In this document: piece by piece, positions 17,577 through 25,902 of the stretch
How positions within the stretch are numbered: position 1 is the stretch's first letter
Layout of the letters: each line of letters opens with the position of its first letter
From: Sulfurimonas sp.
GTDB taxonomy: Bacteria; Campylobacterota; Campylobacteria; Campylobacterales; Sulfurimonadaceae
Direction: 5' to 3'
DNA length: 64,000 nucleotides
Assembly (NCBI GenBank): GCA_028684815.1
Contig: JAQUFE010000008.1
Span: 1 to 64,000, forward strand
Translations under genes and position numbers: made by a program
Notes under the pieces: generated by a model
What the model was told of the DNA's origin: nothing
Database searches by the model: none
What the model saw: the letters and a program-made list of their open reading frames with translations, nothing else

Positions 17577-17690
17577 AACTACCTACCAATAATTTTTATA
17601 ATATATCTTAATCTAATATTTGTTAAACTTACGTAAATGTAACGCAATATCGACAAAATTACGACAATTTTAAGACAAAGTAGCCCTTTT

Positions 17691-19091
17691 ATGTTTAGAT
17701 CCATTTTCACAAATAGCTTCGGAATACTCTTTTCTAGGATACTTGGATTCCTTAGAGATTTGCTCACGGCATCGGCTTTGGGCGCTAGTGTTTATAGCGA
17801 TATATTTTTCATAGCATTTAAGCTACCAAATCTTTTTCGTAGAATCTTTGCAGAGGGTGCATTTACTCAAGTCTTTATTCCAGCCTATGCCAATTCAAAA
17901 CATAGATCTATTTTTTCTATAAATATCTTCTTAATCTTTTTATCAATAATACTTATAATAACTCTACTTGTCAATATCTTGCCATCTCTTGCCACTCAAG
18001 CAATAGCAGTAGGTTTTAGTGATGATACTATAGAGTTAGCATCTCCATTTGTAGCTATAAACTTTTGGTATCTTCCACTCATATTTATGGTTACTTTTTT
18101 AAGTACAATGCTTCAATACAAAAAACATTTTGCAACAACAGCCTTCTCAACTGCACTGCTAAATATCTCTCTTATCTTTGCACTTCTTCTCTCACAAAAC
18201 AAATCTCAACTAGATATAGTTTACTACCTAAGTTTTGGTGTAGTCATAGGTGGCATCTTACAGCTTATTGCACACTTTATAGCTATGCATAAACTAGGAC
18301 TTTTTAAACCTTTATACGGTGGCATAAAGTACATAAGAACAAAATCGCATCATATAAAGGAAGAGTCAAAAAAGTTTAAAAAGCAGTTTTTTCCTGCGAT
18401 GTGGGGTAACTCAACTCCACAAGTTAGTGCATTTTTAGACACCATCTTAGCATCGTTTTTAGTGACTGGTTCTATCAGTTATCTCTACTATGCAAACCGC
18501 ATCTTTCAACTCCCACTAGCTCTTTTTGCCATAGCAACTTCCATAGCACTCTTTCCTAGTGTAGCTAGATATATAAAAAACAAGCAAAATAGCGAAGCTA
18601 GAGCCTATATGAAAAAAGCTTTTTGGTTTTTAACATTTTTACTCACTGCGAGTACCATTGGTGGCATAATACTCTCTCATGAGATAGTTTGGTTTCTCTT
18701 TGAGAGAGGCTCATTTACAGCACAGGACACCACAAACTCCAGTTTAGTTCTTCAAATGTATATGATAGGACTCCTGCCTCTTGGGCTTCAAAAACTATTT
18801 TTACTCTGGTTATATGCAAATGCTCAACAGCTTCACGCTGCAAAAATAGCAACATTTTCACTCATTTTTTACATTGTTTTTGCACTAACACTTATAACTC
18901 CCATGGGAGCTGCTGGACTAGCATTAGCTGGAACCATCAGCGGTTTTGTAGGTTTTACCTTAACTGTAAAAGCCTTTGGTGTGAAAAACTTTTTAGAGAT
19001 GCTGGGATTAAAAAACATAACATATCTCATAGTTGGCTCTGCACTTTTAAGCCTCCTGCTTTTAGCTTTTAAGAGTTTTATAAACTCTTAA
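17691..19091 (+). CDS. murJ: Lipid II flippase MurJ
   Basis: MurJ flips undecaprenyl-linked peptidoglycan precursor across the inner membrane. The 466-residue protein has about 14 membrane helices and the family N-terminus SFGILFSRILGFLRDLLTASALGA, then FKLPNLFRRIFAEGAFTQVFIP with the essential Arg residues. QLPLALFAIATSIALFPSV lies mid-protein. It is transcribed divergently from fapA across a 114-bp gap that probably holds both promoters. Its position in the same region as ddl and murF is noted, but it is not in their operon. Confidence 0.96.
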   Translation: MFRSIFTNSFGILFSRILGFLRDLLTASALGASVYSDIFFIAFKLPNLFRRIFAEGAFTQVFIPAYANSKHRSIFSINIFLIFLSIILIITLLVNILPSLATQAIAVGFSDDTIELASPFVAINFWYLPLIFMVTFLSTMLQYKKHFATTAFSTALLNISLIFALLLSQNKSQLDIVYYLSFGVVIGGILQLIAHFIAMHKLGLFKPLYGGIKYIRTKSHHIKEESKKFKKQFFPAMWGNSTPQVSAFLDTILASFLVTGSISYLYYANRIFQLPLALFAIATSIALFPSVARYIKNKQNSEARAYMKKAFWFLTFLLTASTIGGIILSHEIVWFLFERGSFTAQDTTNSSLVLQMYMIGLLPLGLQKLFLLWLYANAQQLHAAKIATFSLIFYIVFALTLITPMGAAGLALAGTISGFVGFTLTVKAFGVKNFLEMLGLKNITYLIVGSALLSLLLLAFKSFINS

Positions 19092-19121
19092 AAGAGATGA
19101 TTTCAAAAAAGCCCTATGTGC

Positions 19122-19127
19122 TATAAT
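19122..19127 (+). promoter_or_regulatory. Candidate -10 box of cysS
   Basis: TATAAT lies 29 nt before the cysS ATG in the 65-bp gap after murJ. The sequence upstream is A/T-rich with no strong -35. Confidence 0.5.
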
Positions 19128-19156
19128 GCGACAAAATTTAAAGATAAAAGATTACT

Positions 19157-20557
19157 ATGAAGATTTACGATTCACAACAAAAAACAAAACGAGAATTTAT
19201 TCCTCAAGAGAAAAATAATGTAACACTTTATGTTTGCGGCCCAACAGTCTATGATGATGCCCACTTAGGTCATGCAAAAAGCGCTCTGGTTTTTGACCTG
19301 CTTTGTAGAGTTTTGCGAGCAAATGGCTACGAGGTTACTTATGCTAGAAATATCACAGATATTGATGATAAGATTATTAAAAAAGCACAGCAAGAGAACA
19401 AAAGCATAAAAGAGATAACAGAGTTTTACGCTGATGCTTACAACAAAGAGATGAGTAAACTTGGAGTTATAAGACCAGATATAGAGCCAAAAGCAACAGA
19501 GTCACTAGATGCTATGATAGAATTTATACAAAAACTCATAGATGCAAATCACGCCTATAAAACAGAAGATGGAGATGTATATTTTGACACTTCAAGCGAT
19601 AATGAGTATCTAAGCCTCTCAAAAAGAGTTCAAGAAGAAGACGATAAAAAGCAAAGAGTTGAGAGCTCTTTGCAAAAGAGAAACAGTGCTGACTTTGCTC
19701 TTTGGAAGAGCGTAAAAGATGGAAGTGTTACATTTGATTCTCCTTATGGTAAAGGCCGTCCTGGTTGGCATCTTGAGTGTTCTGCTATGATAGAAAAACA
19801 TCTTGCAAAGCCTGAGTTTAAGTTTAGTGTAGATATCCATGGCGGAGGAGCAGACCTTTTGTTTCCTCACCATGAAAACGAAGCTGCACAGACAAGGTGT
19901 GCAACAGACCACACACTAGCAGCTTACTGGATGCACAATGGTTTTGTAAACATTGATGGCGAAAAGATGTCAAAGAGTTTAGGCAATAGCTTCTTTTTAA
20001 AAGATGCACTAAGAGAGTACGATGGAGAGGTTCTGCGTTTTTACCTTCTTAGCACTCACTATAGAAGCAACTTTAACTTCAGCACAGTCGATTTAGAACT
20101 CTCAAAAAAGAGACTTGACAAGGTTTACAGACTAAAAAAACGACTCTTTGGACTTAGTGAAGCAAACGATGCAAGCGAGTTTAAAGATGCACTCCTTGAA
20201 GCTCTAAGTGATGATATGAACATCTCTTTAGCACTAAGCCTTATAGAAGAGATGATATCAAGTGCGAATGAGAGACTCGATTGTGCTGGCAAACATAAAG
20301 AGCTTAAAAAAGAGACTATCTCAAATCTTGCCTTTATAGAAGATGTCCTAGGTTTTGGAGTTAAAAACCCTTATGAGTACTTCCAATCAGGAGTAGATGC
20401 AGCAACTAAAGAGAAGCTAAGTGAGCTTATCTCAAAAAGAGATGTGGCAAAAAAAGAGAAAGACTTTGCAACTTCAGACAAACTAAGAGATGAAATTCTA
20501 GCCTTTGGAGTAAACATTATGGACACCCCACAAGGCACTTTTTGGGAGAAAATATAA
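19157..20557 (+). CDS. cysS: Cysteinyl-tRNA synthetase
   Basis: CysS charges tRNA-Cys. The class I signatures are present: CGPTVYDDAHLGHAKS (HIGH-like, with the zinc Cys at residue 28) and GEKMSKSLGNSFF (KMSKS). Zinc ligands also appear in WHLECSAM and FPHHENE. The 466-residue length and C-terminal helical domain ending LRDEILAFGVNIMDTPQGTFWE fit the family. It follows murJ by 65 nt with its own -10 box. Confidence 0.97.
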   Translation: MKIYDSQQKTKREFIPQEKNNVTLYVCGPTVYDDAHLGHAKSALVFDLLCRVLRANGYEVTYARNITDIDDKIIKKAQQENKSIKEITEFYADAYNKEMSKLGVIRPDIEPKATESLDAMIEFIQKLIDANHAYKTEDGDVYFDTSSDNEYLSLSKRVQEEDDKKQRVESSLQKRNSADFALWKSVKDGSVTFDSPYGKGRPGWHLECSAMIEKHLAKPEFKFSVDIHGGGADLLFPHHENEAAQTRCATDHTLAAYWMHNGFVNIDGEKMSKSLGNSFFLKDALREYDGEVLRFYLLSTHYRSNFNFSTVDLELSKKRLDKVYRLKKRLFGLSEANDASEFKDALLEALSDDMNISLALSLIEEMISSANERLDCAGKHKELKKETISNLAFIEDVLGFGVKNPYEYFQSGVDAATKEKLSELISKRDVAKKEKDFATSDKLRDEILAFGVNIMDTPQGTFWEKI

Positions 20558-20603
20558 GTTTTTAAAAGTATGTTTAAGAGCACTTAAATAAAGAACGGCC
20601 TTA

Positions 20604-21518
20604 CTAAATCAAAAGTGCTAACGCACCTTTATATATTGGCTCGTCTATAAAACCGTACTCAGGATGAGTAAAGCCAGTGACACCCTTCTCTCTTTGCATC
20701 TCAAAGAGTTTTACTATCTCTTTTGCTCTCTCTATTTCAAGCTCACTATAAGAAAAATTCTCATTAACTAAGCTCACTTGCGATGGAGAGATGCAAGCTT
20801 TTGCATCGTAGCCTAAAGATTTTTCAAACTCTATCCATTTTGAAAATTCATCTAGTTTTTCAAACTCTTGATAGACAAAAGAGACAGCTTTAACTCCCAT
20901 TGCTCTGGAGCTTACTAAGAAGTGTGTAAGAATATAGTTTATTGTAGGATTATCCATCTTTAGCAGACTTTGGGGTAGCCTCATATCCGCTAAAAGATCT
21001 AAGATGCCTAGGTAAAATGTAGTAACTCTCTGGTTTACTCTAAGAGTCGCTAGATTGTGCCACGCTTCTTTAGTCTCTATAGAGAGATGGAGTTCTATCT
21101 CTTCATCTAAAAGAGCTAAAACAGACTCCACCTCTTTTCTTGTTTTTATCTTTGAGACTCTTATAGCATCTGGCATAAACTTCTTTAGATAAGTTATCTC
21201 GTCATAACCACCCTCATCAAGTGCATTTACCCTTACTACAAGCTTTTTACTACACTCTTTATGTTTGGCTAGATATATAGCGCAAAGAGCTAGGGCTAGA
21301 GGTTTATCCTCTTGGCTCACTCCATCTTCAAGGTTTAAAATGATGCAGTCTGCTTCAAGCTCGTCAATCTTCTCTAGATGCTTAATTTTGTTGCAAGAGA
21401 GCATAAGAGCTGATGCAAAATCATCTCTCTTGTTCAAAACTCTTATAGTCGGCTCAGCCATTGCTTTTAGTGCTTCTACATCTCTAGCATCAAAGGCTTT
21501 GAGGACTTTACTTAACAT
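20604..21518 (-). CDS. CitE-like HpcH/HpaI aldolase family protein
   Basis: The 304-residue protein has the CitE/malyl-CoA-lyase TIM-barrel pattern. IILNLEDGVSQEDKPLA holds a metal-binding Asp, KLVVRVNALDEGGYDE a substrate-binding Arg, and LSIETKEAWHN a metal-binding Glu. The extended C-terminus HPEYGFIDEPIYKGALA resembles the lid of CitE-like lyases. No citD or citF subunit is nearby, so it is a stand-alone lyase of unknown acyl substrate rather than citrate lyase. Its start overlaps the end of the upstream cytochrome c gene by 11 nt, so the two are co-transcribed. Confidence 0.8.
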   Translation of the reverse strand: MLSKVLKAFDARDVEALKAMAEPTIRVLNKRDDFASALMLSCNKIKHLEKIDELEADCIILNLEDGVSQEDKPLALALCAIYLAKHKECSKKLVVRVNALDEGGYDEITYLKKFMPDAIRVSKIKTRKEVESVLALLDEEIELHLSIETKEAWHNLATLRVNQRVTTFYLGILDLLADMRLPQSLLKMDNPTINYILTHFLVSSRAMGVKAVSFVYQEFEKLDEFSKWIEFEKSLGYDAKACISPSQVSLVNENFSYSELEIERAKEIVKLFEMQREKGVTGFTHPEYGFIDEPIYKGALALLI

Positions 21519-21846
21519 TTTTTTTACTTTCTTGTAGATAGAGATAGAGTGCTTGTATCTCTTTTTTAGTTAAAAAATATCTTGGCATCCCATCTTTTCT
21601 TTTGTTTAGTGAGTTGAAAAAATACTCAAAATCTAGTCCATTTATAACTGGTCCACTAAAATTTTTTGGTTTTTTTTTATCTATATAAGTAGCAACTATT
21701 TTTCCCTCACCTTTGTTTCCGTGACAGTGATGACAACCTATTCCTCTAGGATTTTTGTAGAGTTGGGATGCGTATTCTAGTGGAGTTATAAAGCTGCTTG
21801 ATGCATAGATGTAGAGTGGAAAGATTAAAATCAATATTTTTTTCAT
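21508..21846 (-). CDS. Small periplasmic cytochrome c
   Basis: The 112-residue protein starts MKKILILIFPLYIYASSSF, a signal peptide with a cleavage site near residue 17. One heme site, GIGCHHCHGNKGEG, follows near 38-47, and KDGMPRYFLTKKEIQALYLYL supplies a likely distal Met. The track start at 21936 is rejected because 30 extra residues precede the signal peptide and overlap the folD promoter region; ATG 21846 has AGG upstream. It is divergent from folD and overlaps the CitE-like gene. The redox partner is unknown. Confidence 0.85.
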   Translation of the reverse strand: MKKILILIFPLYIYASSSFITPLEYASQLYKNPRGIGCHHCHGNKGEGKIVATYIDKKKPKNFSGPVINGLDFEYFFNSLNKRKDGMPRYFLTKKEIQALYLYLQESKKNVK

Positions 21847-21872
21847 AAAGCGACCTATTATTATTGGAGTGA

Positions 21873-21878
21873 TATAAT
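21873..21878 (+). promoter_or_regulatory. Candidate -10 box of folD
   Basis: TATAAT lies 27 nt before the folD ATG in the 59-bp divergent gap with the cytochrome c gene. A GGGG Shine-Dalgarno follows 7 nt before the ATG. Confidence 0.5.
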
Positions 21879-21905
21879 ATCGAAAAAATAATTTATGGGG
21901 TTTAA

Positions 21906-22775
21906 ATGCAGTTATTAGATGGCAAAGCACTCTCAAAAAAAATAGAAGAAAAAGTAGCTAGTGATGTTAAAGAGCTAAAATCAATCTGCGGATGCACTCC
22001 TGGCTTAGCTGTTGTTTTAGTTGGAAAAGATCCAGCAAGTCAAGCTTACGTAAATATGAAGAAAAAAGCTTGTGATAGAGTTGGTTTTTACTCCATAACT
22101 CACGAGATGCCAGAGACTATATCTCAAGAAGCTATAGAAAAAACTCTAATTATGATGAATAATGATTCAAATATAGACGGCATCCTCATCCAACTCCCAC
22201 TTCCTTCACATATAGATGAAACAAAACTACTTGAACTTGTAGACCCAGCTAAAGATGTTGATGGTTTTCATCCCTTTAATGTAGGAAGACTCACAACTGG
22301 GCTTGATGGCTTTGTACCTTGTACGCCGCTAGGCGTTATGCACTTACTTAGCGAATATAACATCGATGTTAAAGGTAAAAACTGTGTGGTTGTTGGTGCA
22401 TCAAACATAGTTGGAAAACCAATGGCAGCGCTTTTACTAAATGCAAATGCTACAGTTGAGATATGTCATATCTTTACAGATGACTTAAAAAGGCATACAC
22501 TTCAAGCTGATATGATTTTTGTAGGTGCAGGAGTGATAAATCTTATCAAAGAAGATATGGTCAAAGATGGAGCTGTAATTGTAGATATTGGCATCAACCG
22601 CGCTGAGGGTGGAAATCTTGTAGGAGATGTTGATTTTCTTAATGTTAGCAAAAAATGCTCTTACATCACTCCTGTTCCTGGTGGAGTTGGACCTATGACT
22701 ATCGCCATGCTTCTAAGTAACACGCTAAAAGCTGCTAAAGAAAATGCTCGCAAACTAAAAGAGGCACAAGCTTAA
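21906..22775 (+). CDS. folD: Bifunctional methylene-THF dehydrogenase/methenyl-THF cyclohydrolase
   Basis: FolD interconverts methylene-, methenyl- and 10-formyl-tetrahydrofolate with NADP. The 289-residue protein shows VGKDPASQAYVNMKKKAC with the catalytic Lys, DGILIQLPLP, PAKDVDGFHPFN, VVVGASNIVGKPMA at the nucleotide site and YITPVPGGVGPMTIAML near the end. It begins a run folD-lepB-M50 peptidase-rpiB; its last base is the first base of lepB. The formyl-THF it makes is also a likely one-carbon donor for HypX, encoded at 43 kb. Confidence 0.97.
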   Translation: MQLLDGKALSKKIEEKVASDVKELKSICGCTPGLAVVLVGKDPASQAYVNMKKKACDRVGFYSITHEMPETISQEAIEKTLIMMNNDSNIDGILIQLPLPSHIDETKLLELVDPAKDVDGFHPFNVGRLTTGLDGFVPCTPLGVMHLLSEYNIDVKGKNCVVVGASNIVGKPMAALLLNANATVEICHIFTDDLKRHTLQADMIFVGAGVINLIKEDMVKDGAVIVDIGINRAEGGNLVGDVDFLNVSKKCSYITPVPGGVGPMTIAMLLSNTLKAAKENARKLKEAQA

Positions 22776-23584
22776 TGAAAGAGTTTTTATACAAAACTTA
22801 CAAATTTTCAAACTCATGGACTGGAACTGTAGTCATAGTCCTTTTTATCATCTTTTTTATAGCACAAGCCTTTAGAATTCCCTCTGGTTCTATGAAAGAC
22901 TCACTTCTTATAGGTGATCATCTTTTTGCTAAAAAATTTGCTTATGGCATCTCTATGCCACACATTCCTTTTTTAGAGATGTCCATTATGCCGTGGAGCG
23001 ATAGACTTCGCCTAGTAGATGGAGATAAGCCAAAAAGAGGCGATATTGTTATCTTTAGACCACCTCACAATCCTAAACAACACTACGTAAAAAGATGTGT
23101 AGCACTTCCTGGTGATGAACTTTTTGTAAGCGATAAAAACTTATATGTTCATCATCATGAGGGAGATGAGTGGATAAAAGAGAACTTTAAAGATTATGAG
23201 ATCATCATCTTTGGGGAAAAACTCTGGGTTAAAAACCCTTATATGAAAATCCATCCTGGCATCCATCACGATGAAAAAATCCAAAACAATGGAAGATACC
23301 ATATGGAGCTTTTTGAATTTGCTCCAATTCGTGTAGATAAAGATCACTACTTTATGATGGGAGATAACCGCGACCACTCAAACGATAGCCGTTTTTGGGG
23401 TGCAGTTCCATATGAAAACATAGAAGGCGCTCCTTGGTTTGTCTACTTCTCTGTGGGTGAGAACTGGGAAATAAGATGGGATAGAATAGGAAAAACTCCA
23501 ACAGATTTGGAGCAAGAAAGTCATCTTGACCTTGCAATACAAGAGAGAATAAAAGAAGACAAAGACGATCATGGAATCTATTGA
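22775..23584 (+). CDS. lepB: Signal peptidase I
   Basis: LepB removes signal peptides from exported proteins. One membrane helix (about 16-33) is followed by the catalytic Ser 39 in FRIPSGSMKDSL. The general-base Lys 106 is in HYVKRCVALPGDELFV, and the conserved GDNRDHSNDSRFWG box lies near residue 195. At 269 residues it includes the inserted beta-domain usual in Campylobacterota. It sits directly after folD, and its last 14 nt overlap the next gene. Confidence 0.96.
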   Translation: MKEFLYKTYKFSNSWTGTVVIVLFIIFFIAQAFRIPSGSMKDSLLIGDHLFAKKFAYGISMPHIPFLEMSIMPWSDRLRLVDGDKPKRGDIVIFRPPHNPKQHYVKRCVALPGDELFVSDKNLYVHHHEGDEWIKENFKDYEIIIFGEKLWVKNPYMKIHPGIHHDEKIQNNGRYHMELFEFAPIRVDKDHYFMMGDNRDHSNDSRFWGAVPYENIEGAPWFVYFSVGENWEIRWDRIGKTPTDLEQESHLDLAIQERIKEDKDDHGIY

Positions 23585-24245
23585 TATACTAAAAATAGTA
23601 GCTGCTGTTGTAGCCCTCGCTATTGCCATTATCGGACATGAGATTATGCATGGCTGGGTAGCTTTTATGTATGGAGATACAACTGCAAAAAATGCTGGAA
23701 GACTCTCTATAAATCCTCTTATCCATGTTGATTTGGTTGGTACTATTATAGTCCCTGCTACTATGTACTTTCTACCGATGCTACTAGGCGGCGAGAGCGG
23801 GTTTTTGTTTGGTTGGGCAAAACCAGTACCAATAAACACAGCAACTGTAATAAAAAATGGCGGATACAACGCCGCTATGCAAGTTGATTTAGCTGGTATA
23901 GTTTATAACTTTACATTAGCAACCATAGCATCTATAGCACTTGTAGCGATGAGTCAACCAACAACTGCAGATAGTATAATCTATATCTTTGCCTATATGC
24001 TTGTTTTTCAACTTCTTATCATAAATGTAGTTTTAGGAGTCTTTAACCTACTCCCTATTCCTCAGTTTGATGGCGCTCACTTTTTGATGCATTTAGCACT
24101 AAAATACAAGGTAAATGCTGTAGCAGAGTTTTTTTACAAAAATGAGAGATATGGCATCATTATAGTTCTTATAATTTTGATGACGCCTATCAAAGATTAT
24201 GTTTTACTCTTACCAGTTAGAACAATCCTCACACTACTTACATAA
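23571..24245 (+). CDS. Site-2 protease family (M50) membrane metallopeptidase
   Basis: The 224-residue protein has about six membrane helices. The zinc motif HEIMH is at 23-27, and the third ligand is probably in LLPIPQFDGAH near 165. There is no PDZ domain, which separates it from RseP and places it with the small FtsH-linked/YwhC-like M50B peptidases found widely in bacteria. It overlaps lepB by 14 nt, which suggests coupled translation of two membrane proteases. Substrates are not known. Confidence 0.88.
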   Translation: MESIDILKIVAAVVALAIAIIGHEIMHGWVAFMYGDTTAKNAGRLSINPLIHVDLVGTIIVPATMYFLPMLLGGESGFLFGWAKPVPINTATVIKNGGYNAAMQVDLAGIVYNFTLATIASIALVAMSQPTTADSIIYIFAYMLVFQLLIINVVLGVFNLLPIPQFDGAHFLMHLALKYKVNAVAEFFYKNERYGIIIVLIILMTPIKDYVLLLPVRTILTLLT

Positions 24246-24254
24246 AGGAAAAAT

Positions 24255-24692
24255 ATGAAATTTTACATCGCCACAGATCATGCAGGATTGGATTTAAAAG
24301 ATTTTACTGTAGAATTGTTAAAGCAAAAGGGTCATGAAGTTATAGACTTAGGTCCTTTTACAAAAGAGAGGGTAGACTATCCAGACTTTGCCATCAAGGT
24401 TTGTCAAGCAGTTTTAGCAGATAAAGGCTCTCAAGGAGTCCTAATATGTGGCTCTGGCATCGGAATGAGCATGGCAGCAAATCGCCATAGTGGCATAAGA
24501 GCTGCTCTTTGCCATGATGCATATACTGCAATGGTAGCAAGAGGACACAACGACGCAAATGTTCTATGTTTTGGCGAAAGGGTTGTAGGTCAAGGTGTAG
24601 CAGAGTCTATACTCGATTCTTGGCTTAGCTCAAGTTTTGACGGTGGAAGACACTGCGGCCGTGTTGAGAAGATAGAAAACATTAAGTGTTAG
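24255..24692 (+). CDS. rpiB: Ribose 5-phosphate isomerase B
   Basis: RpiB interconverts ribose 5-phosphate and ribulose 5-phosphate. The 145-residue protein starts MKFYIATDHAGLDLKDF and shows GVLICGSGIGMSMAANR with the catalytic Cys and ALCHDAYTAMVARGHNDANVLCFG. It ends FDGGRHCGRVEKIENIKC. A partial second copy of this tail lies 133 bp downstream and ends in EAIK, which suggests the native C-terminus was altered by a local duplication. It follows the peptidase gene by 9 nt. Confidence 0.96.
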   Translation: MKFYIATDHAGLDLKDFTVELLKQKGHEVIDLGPFTKERVDYPDFAIKVCQAVLADKGSQGVLICGSGIGMSMAANRHSGIRAALCHDAYTAMVARGHNDANVLCFGERVVGQGVAESILDSWLSSSFDGGRHCGRVEKIENIKC

Positions 24693-24698
24693 GTTTTC

Positions 24699-24726
24699 TC
24701 ATCACATCTCTCCTGAGATGTGATGA
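24699..24726. terminator. Strong stem-loop after rpiB
   Basis: TCATCACATCTC-TCCT-GAGATGTGATGA is a perfect 12-bp stem directly after the rpiB stop. No T-run follows, so it may be a factor-dependent terminator or RNA-stabilising hairpin rather than a classical intrinsic terminator. Confidence 0.5.
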
Positions 24727-24765
24727 TTGGTATTCGTTACACCTCATGAGAGATGGAACAAGAAA

Positions 24766-24816
24766 AGTTTTGACGGTGACTGCGGCCGTGTTGAGAAGAT
24801 AGAAGCGATAAAATAA
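24766..24816 (+). pseudogene. Duplicated rpiB 3' end
   Basis: The frame SFDGDCGRVEKIEAIK* repeats the end of rpiB with a two-residue deletion, 133 bp downstream of the original. The copies share AGTTTTGACGGTG and CTGCGGCCGTGTTGAGAAG. Downstream TTTCTCATCA is also repeated, so the unit extends past the stop. It has no start and is a remnant. Confidence 0.7.
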
Positions 24817-24872
24817 CTTTCTCATCAGATGCATCAAGATGAAGAGAGAGTCACAAAAGGCATCCTCAAAAA

Positions 24873-24997
24873 GGCACTAGTGCCGAGAGCCTTGCGCTGA
24901 GCAAAACCAAGTGTTAGCGTAGCTAAAGGGACTTGTTCCTTTAGCGTGACAAAATGAGATGGAGGTTTCCTTCATTTTATAAAATAAAATTAAGGAG
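24873..24997 (+). repeat. Family L structured leader, copy before the 110-aa gene
   Basis: The copy begins with the palindrome GGCACTAGTGCC and a TTGC-GCTGA-GCAA stem, then AAGTGTTAGCGTAG. Stem 1 is GCTAAAGG-GACTTGTT-CCTTTAGC and stem 2 is ATGGAGG-TTT-CCTTCAT. It ends TTTTATAAAATAAAATTAAGGAG, which puts a Shine-Dalgarno 9 nt before ATG 25007. With the rpiB duplication it accounts for nearly all of 24693-25006. Confidence 0.82.
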
Positions 24998-25006
24998 TAG
25001 AGCTTT

Positions 25007-25339
25007 ATGTTTTGGGAATGGTCACTTTTAACAATTTTATCAATTCTTTGCGTCTATCTCTTCGTAAAGATGTACTACTTTAAGAGCATTACAAGTAAAG
25101 AACAAAGAGGAAACGACCTGATGAAGTTAACACTTCAAGAGGCTGAAATCCTAATTAGAAAGTATCAAATACAACTCCAAAGAGCATTGGGAAATGTTGA
25201 TATCCTAAGTGAAGAACTTACAAAACTTAGAAATGAGCTAAAAGTTTTAAAACAAAGAAATACTAAACATAGACAAGAAACAGACCGTCTAAATGGTAAA
25301 ATCAAAGCACTAGAGGGTCGCATCGATGCTCTATTATAA
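25007..25339 (+). CDS. Membrane-anchored coiled-coil protein, unknown
   Basis: The 110-residue protein has one N-terminal membrane helix (about 6-24, [19 protein letters not shown]). Residues about 45-110 are a continuous Lys/Glu/Arg/Leu-rich helix with heptad-like spacing ([18 protein letters not shown]), so a coiled coil facing the cytoplasm is likely. It begins after a family L leader and precedes apt by 11 nt. No family name is recognised; similar small anchors can act in division or envelope complexes, but that is speculation. Confidence 0.75.
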   Translation: MFWEWSLLTILSILCVYLFVKMYYFKSITSKEQRGNDLMKLTLQEAEILIRKYQIQLQRALGNVDILSEELTKLRNELKVLKQRNTKHRQETDRLNGKIKALEGRIDALL

Positions 25340-25350
25340 GGAAAAAGTAT

Positions 25351-25902
25351 ATGCTTATACTAAATAAAATAGAAAGAAAAATTATTGAAGAAGCTATCAG
25401 AGATGTAAAAGATTTTCCAAAACCTGGTGTGGTTTTTAAAGATATTACTACTATCTTAAATGATAAAAAAGCCTTTTCTACTTTAATGAACCACTTATAT
25501 CAAAGATACAAAGAGTATGATTTAGACTTTATAGTAGGCATAGATGCAAGAGGTTTTATCTTTGGTGCAGCCTTAGCCCAAATGCTAGGTATTGGCTTCG
25601 TCCCTGTTCGCAAACGCGGAAAACTTCCATATACAACTATTAGTGAAAAATATACATTAGAGTACGGTATAGATGAAGTTGAGATTCATATAGATGCTTT
25701 TCGCGGAGAAAAAGATGCTAGAGTACTTCTTATAGATGACTTAATAGCAACCGGCGGAACTGCAAATGCTGCAGTCACACTTATAAAGCAAGCTGGTGCT
25801 CACTGTGTTGAGGCTTGTTTTATTATCACTCTTACTTTTTTAGATGGTTATAAAGAAGTAGAGAAAAAAACTCCAGTTTACTCCCTTGTAGAGGTAAAAT
25901 AA
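25351..25902 (+). CDS. apt: Adenine phosphoribosyltransferase
   Basis: Apt salvages adenine with PRPP to make AMP. The 183-residue protein shows [19 protein letters not shown] at the N-terminus, [29 protein letters not shown] and the PRPP loop [14 protein letters not shown] near 127-140. It follows the coiled-coil gene by 11 nt and shares its last base with the first base of trpB, so all three probably belong to one transcript headed by the family L leader. Confidence 0.96.
   Translation: MLILNKIERKIIEEAIRDVKDFPKPGVVFKDITTILNDKKAFSTLMNHLYQRYKEYDLDFIVGIDARGFIFGAALAQMLGIGFVPVRKRGKLPYTTISEKYTLEYGIDEVEIHIDAFRGEKDARVLLIDDLIATGGTANAAVTLIKQAGAHCVEACFIITLTFLDGYKEVEKKTPVYSLVEVK

Noticed and set aside
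17579-17767. 62-aa minus-strand ORF
   Set aside because: It covers the fapA/murJ promoter gap and the murJ start in the wrong strand, with no ribosome site.
20604-21518. Citrate lyase beta subunit
   Set aside because: citD, citF and citX are absent, so only a CitE-like assignment is supported.
23378-23869. 163-aa minus-strand ORF
   Set aside because: It is antisense to lepB and the M50 peptidase, both clearly real.
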